DNA from: an uncultured Bacteroidia bacterium
GTDB lineage: Bacteria; Bacteroidota; Bacteroidia; Bacteroidales; ML635J-15
DNA length: 64,000 bases
NCBI GenBank assembly: GCA_902800045.1
Contig: CADCCZ010000001.1
Coordinates: 248,001 to 312,000 of the forward strand
Direction of reading: 5' to 3'
Shown here one piece after another: positions 29,901 to 35,471 of this stretch; positions within the stretch are counted from its first letter, which is position 1, and every line of letters starts with the position of its first letter. Position numbers and translations under genes: made by a program. Under the pieces are notes generated by a model, which saw nothing but the letters and a program-made list of their open reading frames with translations, made no database searches and had not been told where the DNA came from.

Positions 29901-29927
29901 GCAACTCGTAAGATTGTTGTTGAATAA
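17925..29927 (+). CDS. 4000-residue T9SS-secreted protein of nine A-B-C super-repeats
   Basis: One uninterrupted frame from ATG 17925. Signal peptide MRRSFILICLATLLSLCTTA. Then nine tandem units of about 340 residues, each with module A (about 170 residues; 'EKYAPGFPAD', 'DRLCKVEY', 'DYGTVSY.VRL', 'CLNR.RPI.FHA'), module B (about 80; 'VVPSY.ITF.GL..GN', 'DSVMQGDDYVF', 'YTI.NVQS..TVNV') and module C (about 70; 'CGENAVVTITP', 'IENVTA.HTV.ATF'). C resembles divergent InlB B-like bacterial repeats; A and B I do not recognise. Three further B-C pairs, a degenerate A, two more C units and a T9SS sorting domain ('LSVYPNPNNGKFTVSS' to 'RKIVVE') follow. Probably a long cell-surface fibre or adhesin exported by T9SS and anchored on the surface; the binding partner is unknown. 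Confidence 0.88.
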   Translation: MRRSFILICLATLLSLCTTAQTSTPPEITLTGLAEKYAPGFPADVNVWVASNDYIDSYCKVGFTIKKDGRVIGNIADYGTVSYRIRLAGNAYSDWTPVTTGSGYITQEVPLDNGNRVVIESFTLGIFEHSCVNRGRPIEIVATFEEIGTYSIDVNVFQVDAVAPYVTQVGSFSCLNDATVHNDMIAMTSSNPRQIATKQIVVDVVPSYAVNFVGLGAGNTVTVDAPAHRDSVMQGDDYVFSISRVACQTGVTVSVDGNTLSANGAGKYTIANVQSDKTVNVQFQSNATYTISNGGDSRISVPASVNCGSDAVVTIRPGANEQVVSVTDNYGGQDHAVSLTNNTYTIPNVQENHTISATYSTYEYPTLSFDNVADRYAPGFPAEVIARINSHGYLDQLCMVEYVVTRNGQPVANLNDYGTVKFSVRLQGNTEIERELTAGTGVVNEEVEYNGHIYQLNAFTASIFDNSTCLNRQRPITFTASFTEIGNYEVTVNLYKAIVDNEIQVSDMGTTYTNACNGNAVGHDRIAMNARKGELIATLSQSVNVVPSYVINFVGLGADNSIDVYAPARDEYVMQGDDYVFSIELMECQNSVASVTVDGNVLTANNGKYTIENVRSNKTVNVEFVSDTYTISTSDPQIIVPSQPVNCGENAVVTIRPADDYAIETVTDNGVDVTASLVNNTYTIENVQANHTIAATYTRHEDPTISFEDIADKYAPGFPADAVARINSHGDYDRLCVVEYEIYRNDRLIENINDFGTVQFSVRLAGNVNVTRELTQGTAIVGDTITYEGVLYDINAFSASIFDNSSCLNRTRPINFHATFTQVGTYTVTVNLYDALVDSEYISDINTYEDCNHVTHSDKIALNARKGSLITSISQTINVVPSYKITFNGLAEGNSLNVDLPAKNDSVMQGDDYVFGISLMDCQSAITSVTVDGATLTPDANGKYTIANVQSNKTVTVTFASQMYVVAAQVNDDNAGSVTEGGSFECGEDAVITITPNANYEIASVTDNGSPVVVNGNTYTINNITTNHQIMVNFTELSRPTISIEDVADKYAPGFPADVIARVNSHAVSGSTAVLDQLCKVEYTIKRNGSVINNISEFGTVSYTVRLSGANNITRDLVSGHGFISETVEYEGTDYNIDAFTVSIFDNSDCLNHQRPISFHATFNEVGTYEVNVKLWSANPNADPLYLSTIHQVTDCDGNVHDEKIGINAESVAVLDELTQTINVVPSYKITFNGLADGNTVELVGDNNRVKLDSIMEGEDYKFRINLVDCQDEVSRVTVDENVILPEGGVYTVADVRSDITINVAFSAHSYIITANAGENGTVEVDASIVTCGENAVVTITPAANYSIETVMDGTTDVTASVVNGVYTIENVTADHTVTATFVANAIPTIIFEPLASEKYAPNFPVEAVARINSNGYYDRMCKVEYIIKRNGRVVNNISDYGSVSYSVRLAGNNPISRELTNGSGFVAETIEYDPEDGSGMQTYSIDAFSVGIFDNYACLNRNRPFNILASFTEIGYYEVTVNLYDAICDPQYITNINAYEDCNHVAHNDMIALNATAGQLIATETVSVEVVPSFKITFVGLEDGNEVVADAPAHADSVMYGDPYVFAINGLVGCQTGIASVEVDGNALTAENGKYTIADVRENKTVNVTFALESFAIIATTDGNGTATVDNANVTCGDTAIITFTANDGFELASVTDNNQPVAFENNTYKINGVTEAHEIVATFTAIILPEIVVDESTIAEKYAPGFPADVVARINTHGNYDRICKVGYTITRNDEAIERIADYGTVSYSVRLQGETPITRDLINGSGFVSEIVNYNNQPYSIDAFSAGIFDNSDCLNRNRPITFHATFTQPGTYKIVTTIYEANYTDGQVSAINTYADCNGVQHVDMIGYNTSAGAVLAQKEVAVLVVPSYVITFEGLEGIAEHTSYEPANGDTIMEGDNYIFSLEVAQATTACQASIDKVTVDGAELTADAEGKYTIANVDANKVVNVTFTYPTFAITASANNGTATVDNAEVTCGENATVTFTANDGFELASVTDNDADVTSQIVNNTYTLVNVVEAHNVVATFTAIVLPEIVVDESTIAEKYAPGFPADITAHINTNGNYDRICKIGYAITRNGETVERVSDFGTASYSVRLAGNEPISRDIVTGSGFVSEVVNYNDQPYSIDAFSAGIFDSSDCLNRHRPLNFHATFNEVGDYKVVITMYEANYTDGQVSSINTYADCNGVQHEDMIGYNTSAGAVLATKEISVHVVPSYVVTFEGLEGIAEHTSYEPANGDTVMEGDSYIFSLEVAQATTACQASIDKVTVDGAELTADAEGKYTIANVDANKVVNVTFTYPTFAITASATNGTATVDNAEVTCGENATVTFAANDGYELASVTDNDVDVTAQVVNNTYTLVNVVEAHNIVATFNEIVYPTIAFDSIAPKYAPGFPADVIGRINSEGNPDRMVKVGYEVTRNGQPVDRISDYGTLSYSVRLAGTNTITRDIENGNGFISERVDYEGATYYIDAFTVGIFDNNTCVNRNRPVELHAAFDSIGEYSVTIKLYDVDTTHALVDVIGSFTDCNGVSHNDKIAISARATNEIASLTQIVNVVPSYLVTFEGLAEGNTHTSYAPAINDSIMQGDNFIFSLEGTAACQTGIASVATADGATLTADAEGKYTIENVQSDMTVVVTYNYETFAINVTTDGNGEAVATPNPVTCGENAEVTITPNASYVIASVTLDGDDVTASVVDGTFTIENVTAEHNVTVSFRNNALPTITVDEFAERYAPGYPADIIGHVNSNENFDRMCKFEYTIKRNGEPIRNIADYGSMSYKVRLAGNNEISRDITAGSGFISETVEYEGVNYEIDAFTVGIFDNNPCANRNRPVTFHAEFDSIGTYEVTVKLYDADTTNAMVSNVTSFTDCHGVRHNDKIAINAVALDSVATATFTINVVPSYIITFEGLAEGNTYASLDTVHGDTVMQGNNYSFTLDGLAECQTGIASVATDVAVLEAVEGVYTIENVQSDMTVNVTYNYASFAINVETDGNGTAVARPDTVMCGDSVTVYITPNEYYEIASVTLDGDDVTANVTDGVYVINNVTAAHDVYVTFNEVERPYYHVTFEGLEEGNTVVSETADTVRHGDNYVFGIELTECQSAIDTVYVGGLAVVPNEAGSYTIENVVSDTTVLVTFVHRYFSIATVADNNGTVVAMPESVYCGDSAVVYITPNDNYEIESVVLDSVDVTANLVVDSTSTYYVINNVTADHTVTVTFSQIPYYTVTFVGLEDENEVVSATGDTVRRGDNYVFAINGLAQCQAAIDTVYVGGQILTADDNGNYTIENVVSDTTVTVTFRVATYAINVTADNNGTVVVTPETITCGDSAVIVITPNENYEIESVMLDSLDITAEFADSTYTLMNIVADHVLNVTFVNIPSYVITFEGLVEGNTHVVYEPANGDTVMRGENYIFGLEGLADCQEAIDSVSVNGQALVADDEGHYTIENVQSDLTVNVAYVTSTYTIAMFAGEHGSVAADTVTVDCGSDYEVVFTPAAGYQIATVTMDSTDVTENVSGNSLMLTNIHDNHTVSATFVIIPPESPYVEFVGLENSYASGDTIDFELKLHANRVLDNLCAVGYELRYYNTDTTSTVVADATRYGVFNYSVNITDTTVASNIIRTGSGLLNATAQYGNNTYDVSAFTLGLFDSECAGRDRDIDFDAVFSVAGRYQFNVSLYTCANGGTAIGTRYEACDGMIHYDRVDAVCDSMTVINTATQEIEISGETLYTITASVIGSNGTVEPNGTVVVNAGSTYDVVFIPDENYAIDTVKDNGFIRYPVEGSGYVFNNVYTLTNISENHNITVTYRDIRAYYNIHVEVESAGGDVTPRDTTVVDGADVTLIVTPNSGYHISQLEIDGNLVTNCETNEIIFHNVQADHIVKIAFFPNSIDEEAFSDLSVYPNPNNGKFTVSSTEFEGEVTLQLFNASGAAIDERTLTDQEYVDYDRELPTGTYILRIISGDKVATRKIVVE
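17995..27198 (+). repeat. Nine tandem ~1.02-kb super-repeats
   Basis: The A module of each unit begins near 17998, 19014, 20028, 21039, 22082, 23112, 24139, 25171 and 26190, so the unit length is 1011 to 1043 bp. Units 6 and 7 are nearly identical in DNA over their second halves; other pairs are clearly diverged. Each unit has about five cysteines at fixed positions. Confidence 0.85.
27199..29645 (+). repeat. B-C pairs without A, then a degenerate A and two C units
   Basis: From 'YYHVTFEGLEEGNTVV' onward three B-C pairs follow without an A module (starting near 27205, 27685 and 28155). A diverged A module begins near 28636 ('YVEFVGLENSYASGD', 'DNLCAVGYEL', 'SECAGRDRDIDFDAVF'). Two C-like units (near 29191 and 29440) precede the sorting domain. 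Confidence 0.7.
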
Positions 29928-29945
29928 TTGATATTCAGATTTTAT

Positions 29946-29976
29946 AAAAAAAGGAGCCATACGGCTCCTTTTTTTA
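29946..29976 (+). terminator. Intrinsic terminator of the 4000-residue gene
   Basis: GGAGCC pairs with GGCTCC around a 4-base loop (ATAC). An A-run precedes and a 7-base T-run follows, 20 to 50 bases after the stop codon. Confidence 0.9.
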
Positions 29977-30014
29977 TGATTAAACTTTTGCTGTTAATAA
30001 AAAGTAACTTTTTA

Positions 30015-30046
30015 TTTGTTCCTGAAAAAAATCGTTCTTAATTTTG
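30015..30046 (+). promoter_or_regulatory. Consensus promoter of the 44-residue lipoprotein gene
   Basis: TTTG at 30015-30018, a 20-base spacer and TAATTTTG at 30039-30046. The ATG at 30071 lies 24 bases downstream. The promoter supports the small ORF as a real gene. Confidence 0.7.
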
Positions 30047-30070
30047 CAAAAAATATCAAATGTCAAAATT

Positions 30071-30205
30071 ATGAAAAGGATAGGTGCAATATTGTTATTG
30101 ATTGTTTTCGCAACTCTTGTATTAGGTTCTTGTAAGACAGCAGAAAATTGTCCAGCATATAGCGATGCTTCTCAACTTGAAGAAGAAGTTGTGGATGTCG
30201 CTTAA
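30071..30205 (+). CDS. Small lipoprotein, 44 residues
   Basis: MKRIGAILLLIVFATLVLGS is followed by Cys21, a clear lipobox (LGSC), then a short acidic tail containing 'CPAYSDAS' and ending 'EEEVVDVA'. The mature protein would be a 24-residue lipid-anchored peptide. It has a consensus promoter of its own and ends just before the promoter of the next gene. Tiny lipoproteins of this style are common in Bacteroidota, but I cannot assign a function. Its position between a giant T9SS cargo gene and an exported protein gene suggests an envelope role, which is inference only. Confidence 0.65.
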   Translation: MKRIGAILLLIVFATLVLGSCKTAENCPAYSDASQLEEEVVDVA

Positions 30206-30207
30206 TT

Positions 30208-30237
30208 TTTGTGCGAACATTTTTTTTATTATTTTTG
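30208..30237 (+). promoter_or_regulatory. Promoter of the 275-residue exported protein gene
   Basis: TTTG at 30208-30211, an 18-base spacer and TATTTTTG at 30230-30237. The likely ATG (30245) is only eight bases after the -7 element, leaving a leader of a few bases or none. Confidence 0.65.
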
Positions 30238-30244
30238 CGGTATT

Positions 30245-31069
30245 ATGTCTTCGGTAAGAAAATTCATAGTGCTGCTTTTTTTTATAGCCAGTTTGCCAAT
30301 ATCATTATTGGCGCAAGGCGAATTTTCTGATAATAGGGAAACAACTAAATATAACGTCAACCAGTTCGGACTGAAAGTTAATAGTGACGGCTTCGGTGTA
30401 GTGTATACTTTTGCCCAAAGGGTAAAATATCGTCTCAGGAGAAATTACGAGGTGGAATATGATTACCTAAAGAACCTTAAGGAAGTAAAGATGATAAACA
30501 CAAATGCCGAAACATACGGTTGCGATATGAAGAAATTCGTATTCGGAAAGGTTAATTCGGTGCATTTGCTTAGGGCTGGCTATGGTTACAACTGGATGTT
30601 GTTCGACAAGCGCGACAAGGGCAGCGTGTCAATACATCTGCAGACAAATGTGGGTTTTACCTTCGCATTCGAGAAACCTATGTACTATGTCATGATAGAT
30701 AGCGCCGAAATGATAAATTCGCACGCCTATTATTATAAAAGCCATCATAGGTTCGAAGACTACTATTCTTCTCAGGTGTTTGACCTTGTGACCAGGTCTC
30801 CATATTCGAAGGGTATGAGCGAAATAAAACTATGTCCGGGCAATTATGTGAAGATTGATATCTCTTTCGATTTCTCTCAAGATGCAATGAGGGTTAGCTC
30901 TTTTGAACTCGGAACAATTTTCGATTTCTATTATAGGCCTTTGACAATAATGTACAAGCAACCCCACAGCTTTATGTGGTCGTTGTATATCGCATACCAG
31001 TTCGGAAAAAAATACAATCCGACATTGAACCGTGACTATAGGCGCAGCCTGCGCAAAAGTGCAGAGTAA
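30245..31069 (+). CDS. Unknown exported, probably outer-membrane protein
   Basis: About 274 residues. I start at ATG 30245, because the upstream in-frame ATG at 30209 lies inside the promoter and 30245 gives a good signal peptide (MSSVRKFIVLLFFIASLPIS...LAQG). The mature part alternates aromatic and polar residues ('YGYNWMLFDKRDKGSVSIHL', 'SSFELGTIFDFYYRPLTIMY', 'SFMWSLYIAYQFGKKYNP') in the manner of amphipathic beta strands, which suggests a small outer-membrane barrel or a T9SS accessory protein. I do not recognise the family. The basic tail 'RDYRRSLRKSAE' would end in the periplasm. Confidence 0.6.
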   Translation: MSSVRKFIVLLFFIASLPISLLAQGEFSDNRETTKYNVNQFGLKVNSDGFGVVYTFAQRVKYRLRRNYEVEYDYLKNLKEVKMINTNAETYGCDMKKFVFGKVNSVHLLRAGYGYNWMLFDKRDKGSVSIHLQTNVGFTFAFEKPMYYVMIDSAEMINSHAYYYKSHHRFEDYYSSQVFDLVTRSPYSKGMSEIKLCPGNYVKIDISFDFSQDAMRVSSFELGTIFDFYYRPLTIMYKQPHSFMWSLYIAYQFGKKYNPTLNRDYRRSLRKSAE

Positions 31070-31120
31070 TTTTGTTAATAAGTTGTGCCAATCTATGTGG
31101 TTGGCAATCCATTTGATTAC

Positions 31121-31128
31121 TATTTTTG
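31121..31128 (+). promoter_or_regulatory. Promoter -7 element of the helicase gene
   Basis: TATTTTTG, a full match, with a TTG at 31101-31103 as a possible -33 element (17-base spacer). It sits downstream of the longest possible ATG (31085), so translation must begin at 31145 or 31148. Confidence 0.6.
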
Positions 31129-31144
31129 CCATCAGAAGAGATTG

Positions 31145-33475
31145 ATGATGGAAGCAGAAAATGTTTTTGTAAAAGGCTTAAATCCAGCTCAGAAAGATTC
31201 CGTCTTGTATTGCGACGGACCGAGTTTAGTGATTGCTGGTGCAGGTTCTGGAAAAACCAGAGTCCTGACGCATAAGATTGCATACCTTATTTCGAATGGA
31301 ATGGATCCTCATAGGATAATGGCTCTGACGTTTACGAACAAGGCCGCCGAAGAAATGAAGGAGCGAATCGATACTTTGCTCGGCTATAATGCCTCGCAGT
31401 CGTTGTGGATGGGAACTTTCCATTCCATATTTGGAAAAATACTGAGGATAGAAGCCGAAAAAATAGGTTTTACAAGCAGTTATACTATATACGACGCCGC
31501 CGATTCTCAGAACTTTGTGAAGGATATTATAAAGGAACTGAAACTCGATGAGGATAACTATAAGTATAAGAGCATTGCAGGTCGGATATCGGCATGCAAG
31601 AACCGACTGATACTTCCAGATTCATATCTTGCAAACTCAGGCTATATGACCGAAGACCGTACTGCTCATCGCCCAGAATTCGGAAACATATATAAGTTGT
31701 ATTTCCAGAGGTGCAAGAAGTCGAACGTAATGGATTTCGATGATTTGCTGCTATATACAAACATACTGTTCAAGATTGACCCATTGACCTTGGCAAAGTA
31801 TCAGGAACGGTTCGACTATTTCCTTGTCGATGAGTATCAGGATACAAACTTCGCACAGTACCTTATTGTTAAGCGGTTGTCGGAAAAGTGCAGACGGTTG
31901 TTTGTCGTGGGCGACGATGCGCAGAGCATATATTCGTTCCGCGGTGCTGAAATTCAAAATATCCTGAACTTCAAGAACGACTATCCCGACTACAAACTAT
32001 TCAAACTGGAACAGAATTACCGCAGTACCCAGAATATCGTTGATGCAGCCAACTCGTTGATAAAGAAGAATAAAGGACAAATCCCCAAGCAGGTCTTTTC
32101 CGAAAATGAGGTTGGCGAAAAGGTTCAGATAAACAAGACCGTGTCCGACAATATGGAAGGTGTAACTGTCGCCAAGAAAATTCAGGAGTTACATGATTCG
32201 GGAGCTAAGTATTCCGATATTGCTGTGCTTTACAGGACTAATGCGCAGTCGAGAATATTGGAGGAGTCGATGCGTAACCAGGGAATACCGTATAAGGTTT
32301 TCGGTGGCATGTCGTTCTATCAGCGCAAGGAAATAAAGGATACCCTGGCATACGTTAGATTCTCGGTCAACCACAACGATGTGCAGTCGTTCAAGCGAAT
32401 AGTTAATTATCCCTCGCGAAAGATAGGGCAGACGACTATCGACAAGGTGGTTGCTGCTGCAGAAAGTATGCAGGTTTCGGTTTGGGACATTATTTTCACG
32501 CCCGAAAAGTATCCGCTTGACGTGAATGCTCCAACCCGTATGCGACTGAAGGAGTTTGCGGTGATGATAAACGGCTTTGCCGAAAAGATTGATTCTTACG
32601 ACGCTTATGCTTTTGTAGATGAGATGCTTAAGGAGTCGGGAATCCTTACCGATTTGCAGGCCGACAAGACCCCCGAAGGGGAAGGACGGCGCGAGAATGT
32701 CCAGGAACTTCTCAACGGCGTTAAGATGTTTTGCGATACGCGTCGCGAGACTGGCGAACCGATGGGCATAATCAACTATCTAGAGAATGTATCGGTGCTT
32801 ACCGACCTCGAGGAACCCGACGACGGCGACCTTAACAGAGTGTCGCTGATGACAATACATTCGTCGAAAGGATTGGAATACGACAACGTATTTGTTACGG
32901 GCGTGGAGGAGAACTTGTTCCCGGGTGCATTAACTGTTATGGATCCACGCGATCTAGAGGAGGAACGCAGGTTGTTTTATGTAGCTGTCACCAGGGCTAA
33001 GAAGAGAATAATGCTCTATTATGCTGAAAATCGTTTTAGGTTCGGTAAGCTTACCCCGATGGCACCTAGCCGTTTCCTGAAAGACATAGATGCCAATTAT
33101 GTCGACTGGCATGGATTGTCGGTAAGCCCGTTTTTGGCAACGTTCGACGACGAGTTCGAAGGATATACAAGGTTCGAGAGAAAGCAGACATATAGCGGAC
33201 CTACTTCGTTTACAAAGTTTGCCGAATCGAAGCCTGTAGAGCCTCAGCAACGAAAACTTGTGCCGTTGAAGAAAACAACATCGGCACCATCGGGCGAAAT
33301 CGCCGATGCAAGCCTTCTGGTCGAAGGTGTGAGGATTCTGCACAAAATGTTTGGCGAAGGACGTATTGTAAGCAGACTGGGCGAAGGAGAAAACACAAAG
33401 CTCGTTGTCGAATTCGATAGCGGCGATACTAAAACATTATTATTAAAGTTTGCTAAATTGCAAATCTTGGACTAA
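31145..33475 (+). CDS. UvrD/PcrA-type superfamily 1 DNA helicase
   Basis: A 776-residue 3'-5' helicase. Motifs in order: Walker A 'AGAGSGKT' (residues 31-38), Ia 'ALTFTNKAAEEMKER', II 'VDEYQDTN', III 'VVGDDAQSIYSFRGAE', IV 'QNYRST', V 'MTIHSSKGLEYDNVF' and VI 'RRLFYVAVTRAK'. The C-terminal 60 residues ('HKMFGEGRIVSRLGEGENTK') form the Tudor-like domain of PcrA/UvrD that binds RNA polymerase. Role: repair, rolling-circle or conflict resolution. The start is set by the promoter; two ATG codons in tandem (31145, 31148) follow a purine-rich AGAAGAGA. The stop codon overlaps the -7 element of the next gene. Confidence 0.93.
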   Translation: MMEAENVFVKGLNPAQKDSVLYCDGPSLVIAGAGSGKTRVLTHKIAYLISNGMDPHRIMALTFTNKAAEEMKERIDTLLGYNASQSLWMGTFHSIFGKILRIEAEKIGFTSSYTIYDAADSQNFVKDIIKELKLDEDNYKYKSIAGRISACKNRLILPDSYLANSGYMTEDRTAHRPEFGNIYKLYFQRCKKSNVMDFDDLLLYTNILFKIDPLTLAKYQERFDYFLVDEYQDTNFAQYLIVKRLSEKCRRLFVVGDDAQSIYSFRGAEIQNILNFKNDYPDYKLFKLEQNYRSTQNIVDAANSLIKKNKGQIPKQVFSENEVGEKVQINKTVSDNMEGVTVAKKIQELHDSGAKYSDIAVLYRTNAQSRILEESMRNQGIPYKVFGGMSFYQRKEIKDTLAYVRFSVNHNDVQSFKRIVNYPSRKIGQTTIDKVVAAAESMQVSVWDIIFTPEKYPLDVNAPTRMRLKEFAVMINGFAEKIDSYDAYAFVDEMLKESGILTDLQADKTPEGEGRRENVQELLNGVKMFCDTRRETGEPMGIINYLENVSVLTDLEEPDDGDLNRVSLMTIHSSKGLEYDNVFVTGVEENLFPGALTVMDPRDLEEERRLFYVAVTRAKKRIMLYYAENRFRFGKLTPMAPSRFLKDIDANYVDWHGLSVSPFLATFDDEFEGYTRFERKQTYSGPTSFTKFAESKPVEPQQRKLVPLKKTTSAPSGEIADASLLVEGVRILHKMFGEGRIVSRLGEGENTKLVVEFDSGDTKTLLLKFAKLQILD

Positions 33476-33480
33476 TTTTG
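33449..33480 (+). promoter_or_regulatory. Consensus promoter of the DUF4290-murA operon
   Basis: TTTG at 33449-33452, a 20-base spacer and TAATTTTG at 33473-33480. The TAA of the -7 element is also the helicase stop codon, so the promoter is embedded in the end of that gene. Confidence 0.75.
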
Positions 33481-33498
33481 CGACTAAAAAATTGAAAG

Positions 33499-34146
33499 AT
33501 GGACTATAATACACAAAGGCCTAAAATGAGAATACCTGAGTATGGACGAATAATCCAGCAGATGGTTGATCATTGTTGCTCGATTCCTGACCGAGAAGAG
33601 CGTAATAGGGCGGCTAGAACGATTGTCGGAATTATGGAAAACATGAATCCTGAAATAAAGGAGGAGACCGACTATCAAAGAAAATTGTGGGATCAATTGT
33701 CGGAGTTGTCTAATTTTAAACTCGACATCGATTGGCCGTATCCGGTAATTACGGAGGATGTGAAGTCGCAGAAGCCGGAACGTCTGTCTTATTCCGACGG
33801 CGCGATAAAGTTTAGGCATTATGGTAAGATAATCGAATCGATGCTCCAGAAGCTGGAGGAAGAGACCGATCCAGAACGTTCGAGAATGTTGTTCTCGGAT
33901 GTAGCCAACTACATGAAACGTTCTTATATTCAGTGGAAAAAGGAATTGATTCCGGATGATGTTATATTCCGCGAAATCGTATATCTGACCGAAGGACGTG
34001 TGCAGGTACCTGAAAACATAAAGTTGGGCGACTATAAGGACGTTCTTTTGTCGGCACAAGCACCTGCTCAGCAGCCGAAGAAAAAGAAAAAGCCAGCCCA
34101 GCCACAGCCGACTGGAAATCCGCAAAAGAAGAAAAAGAAACATTAA
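33499..34146 (+). CDS. DUF4290 family protein
   Basis: A 215-residue cytoplasmic protein. The opening 'RIPEYGRIIQQMVDHC' and 'REERNRAARTIVGIMENMNP' are characteristic of DUF4290, a helical family restricted to Bacteroidota whose function is unknown. The tail is Pro-Gln-Lys rich and ends in lysine clusters (KKKKKPAQPQP, KKKKKH), which suggests contact with nucleic acid or membrane phosphates. It sits 10 bases before murA; I recall this order from other Bacteroidota, so a link to cell-wall precursor synthesis is plausible but not shown. Confidence 0.85.
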   Translation: MDYNTQRPKMRIPEYGRIIQQMVDHCCSIPDREERNRAARTIVGIMENMNPEIKEETDYQRKLWDQLSELSNFKLDIDWPYPVITEDVKSQKPERLSYSDGAIKFRHYGKIIESMLQKLEEETDPERSRMLFSDVANYMKRSYIQWKKELIPDDVIFREIVYLTEGRVQVPENIKLGDYKDVLLSAQAPAQQPKKKKKPAQPQPTGNPQKKKKKH

Positions 34147-34156
34147 ATCATTAGAA

Positions 34157-35467
34157 ATGGGAACATTCAAGATTGAGGGTGGACATGTGTTGAAGGGCGA
34201 AATTGTGCCTCAGGGAGCGAAAAACGAGGCCTTGCAGGTAATTTGCGCTACTTTGTTGACCGAAGAAAGCGTGAAAATAAGCAATGTGCCTAATATTCTT
34301 GATGTTAATAAGCTGATAGACTTGCTTATTGCAATGGGAGTCAAGGTAACCCGTCATGGAAATGGCGTTTATACCTTCAAGGCCGATGCCGTTAACCTCG
34401 ATTATCTCGAATCGGATGCTTTCAGAGCCGATGGCGCCGCTCTTCGTGGCTCCATAATGATACTCGGTCCACTGTTGGCCCGTTTCGGAAAGGTTTTCAT
34501 GCCAAAACCGGGTGGCGATAAGATTGGCCGCCGTCGTCTTGATACTCATTTTATTGGTTTCCAAAAGCTTGGCGCAAAGTTTAACTATAGTTTCGAGGAA
34601 AATTTCTATTCTCTCGAAGCCGAAAAACTTGAAGGTACTTACATACATCTCGAAGAGGCTTCGGTAACTGGTACTGCAAACATTATCATGGCTGCAGTGA
34701 AGGCAAAAGGAGAGACTACCATATATAATGCGGCATGCGAACCTTATATCCAGCAGTTGTGCAAGCTGTTGAACCGCATGGGAGCAAAGATAACAGGAAT
34801 AGGTTCCAATTTGCTTCATATCGAAGGTGTCGACGAATTCCATGGCGCTGAGCATACAATCTTGCCCGATATGATTGAAATCGGTAGCTTCATAGGTATG
34901 GCAGCAATGACTGGCTCGGAGTTGACAATCAAGAACGTACGCTACGATATGCTGGGTATTATTCCCGATTCGTTCCGACGTTTGGGCATAAAGCTCGAAC
35001 ATATCGACGATGACATTTATATACCGCATCACGACCATTATCAGATCGAAAGTTTCATCGATGGTTCTATAATGAATATTTCGGATGCAATTTGGCCGGG
35101 ACTTACTCCCGACTTGCTTAGTGTATTCCTTGTTGTGGCTACGCAGGCAAAAGGTAGTGTTCTCATTCACCAGAAGATGTTCGAGAGCCGTCTGTTCTTC
35201 GTCGATAAACTTATAGATATGGGTGCGCAGATTATACTTTGCGATCCGCACCGTGCGACTGTAATTGGTCTCGACAACCAGATAAGGTTGAGAGGAACCA
35301 CAATGAACTCGCCTGATATCCGTGCAGGTATGGCTTTGCTTATCGCAGCGATGTCGGCACAGGGTACTAGCCTGATTAGAAACATCGAGCAGATCGACCG
35401 CGGGTACGAAAATATTGATGTACGCCTCAACAAGCTGGGCGCAAAAATTGAACGAATAAATTATTAA
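34157..35467 (+). CDS. murA: UDP-N-acetylglucosamine 1-carboxyvinyltransferase (MurA)
   Basis: First committed enzyme of peptidoglycan precursor synthesis; it transfers enolpyruvate from PEP to UDP-GlcNAc. At 436 residues it has the family's usual length. The N-terminus 'IEGGHVLKGEIVPQGAKNEA' carries the conserved Lys22-Asn23 pair. The active-site loop reads 'PKPGGDKIGRRRLD': Asp121 takes the place of the Cys found in E. coli (Cys115). Cys-to-Asp MurA enzymes are active and resist fosfomycin, as known from mycobacteria and chlamydiae. Later 'TVTGTANIIMAAV'-type and 'PDMIEIGSFIGMAAMTG' segments are family hallmarks. It is the second gene of a DUF4290-murA-tlpA operon. Confidence 0.95.
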   Translation: MGTFKIEGGHVLKGEIVPQGAKNEALQVICATLLTEESVKISNVPNILDVNKLIDLLIAMGVKVTRHGNGVYTFKADAVNLDYLESDAFRADGAALRGSIMILGPLLARFGKVFMPKPGGDKIGRRRLDTHFIGFQKLGAKFNYSFEENFYSLEAEKLEGTYIHLEEASVTGTANIIMAAVKAKGETTIYNAACEPYIQQLCKLLNRMGAKITGIGSNLLHIEGVDEFHGAEHTILPDMIEIGSFIGMAAMTGSELTIKNVRYDMLGIIPDSFRRLGIKLEHIDDDIYIPHHDHYQIESFIDGSIMNISDAIWPGLTPDLLSVFLVVATQAKGSVLIHQKMFESRLFFVDKLIDMGAQIILCDPHRATVIGLDNQIRLRGTTMNSPDIRAGMALLIAAMSAQGTSLIRNIEQIDRGYENIDVRLNKLGAKIERINY

Positions 35468-35471
35468 TAAT

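Noticed and set aside
17991..29960. Many long minus-strand ORFs opposite the 4000-residue gene (up to 336 codons)
   Set aside because: They are Cys/Tyr/Ser-rich mirror frames produced by the biased codons of the repeat gene. They lack start signals and repeat with the same period as the plus-strand units.
31085..31144. Upstream extension of the helicase frame (20 codons)
   Set aside because: The promoter -7 element lies inside this extension, and the extra residues are not part of the UvrD fold.
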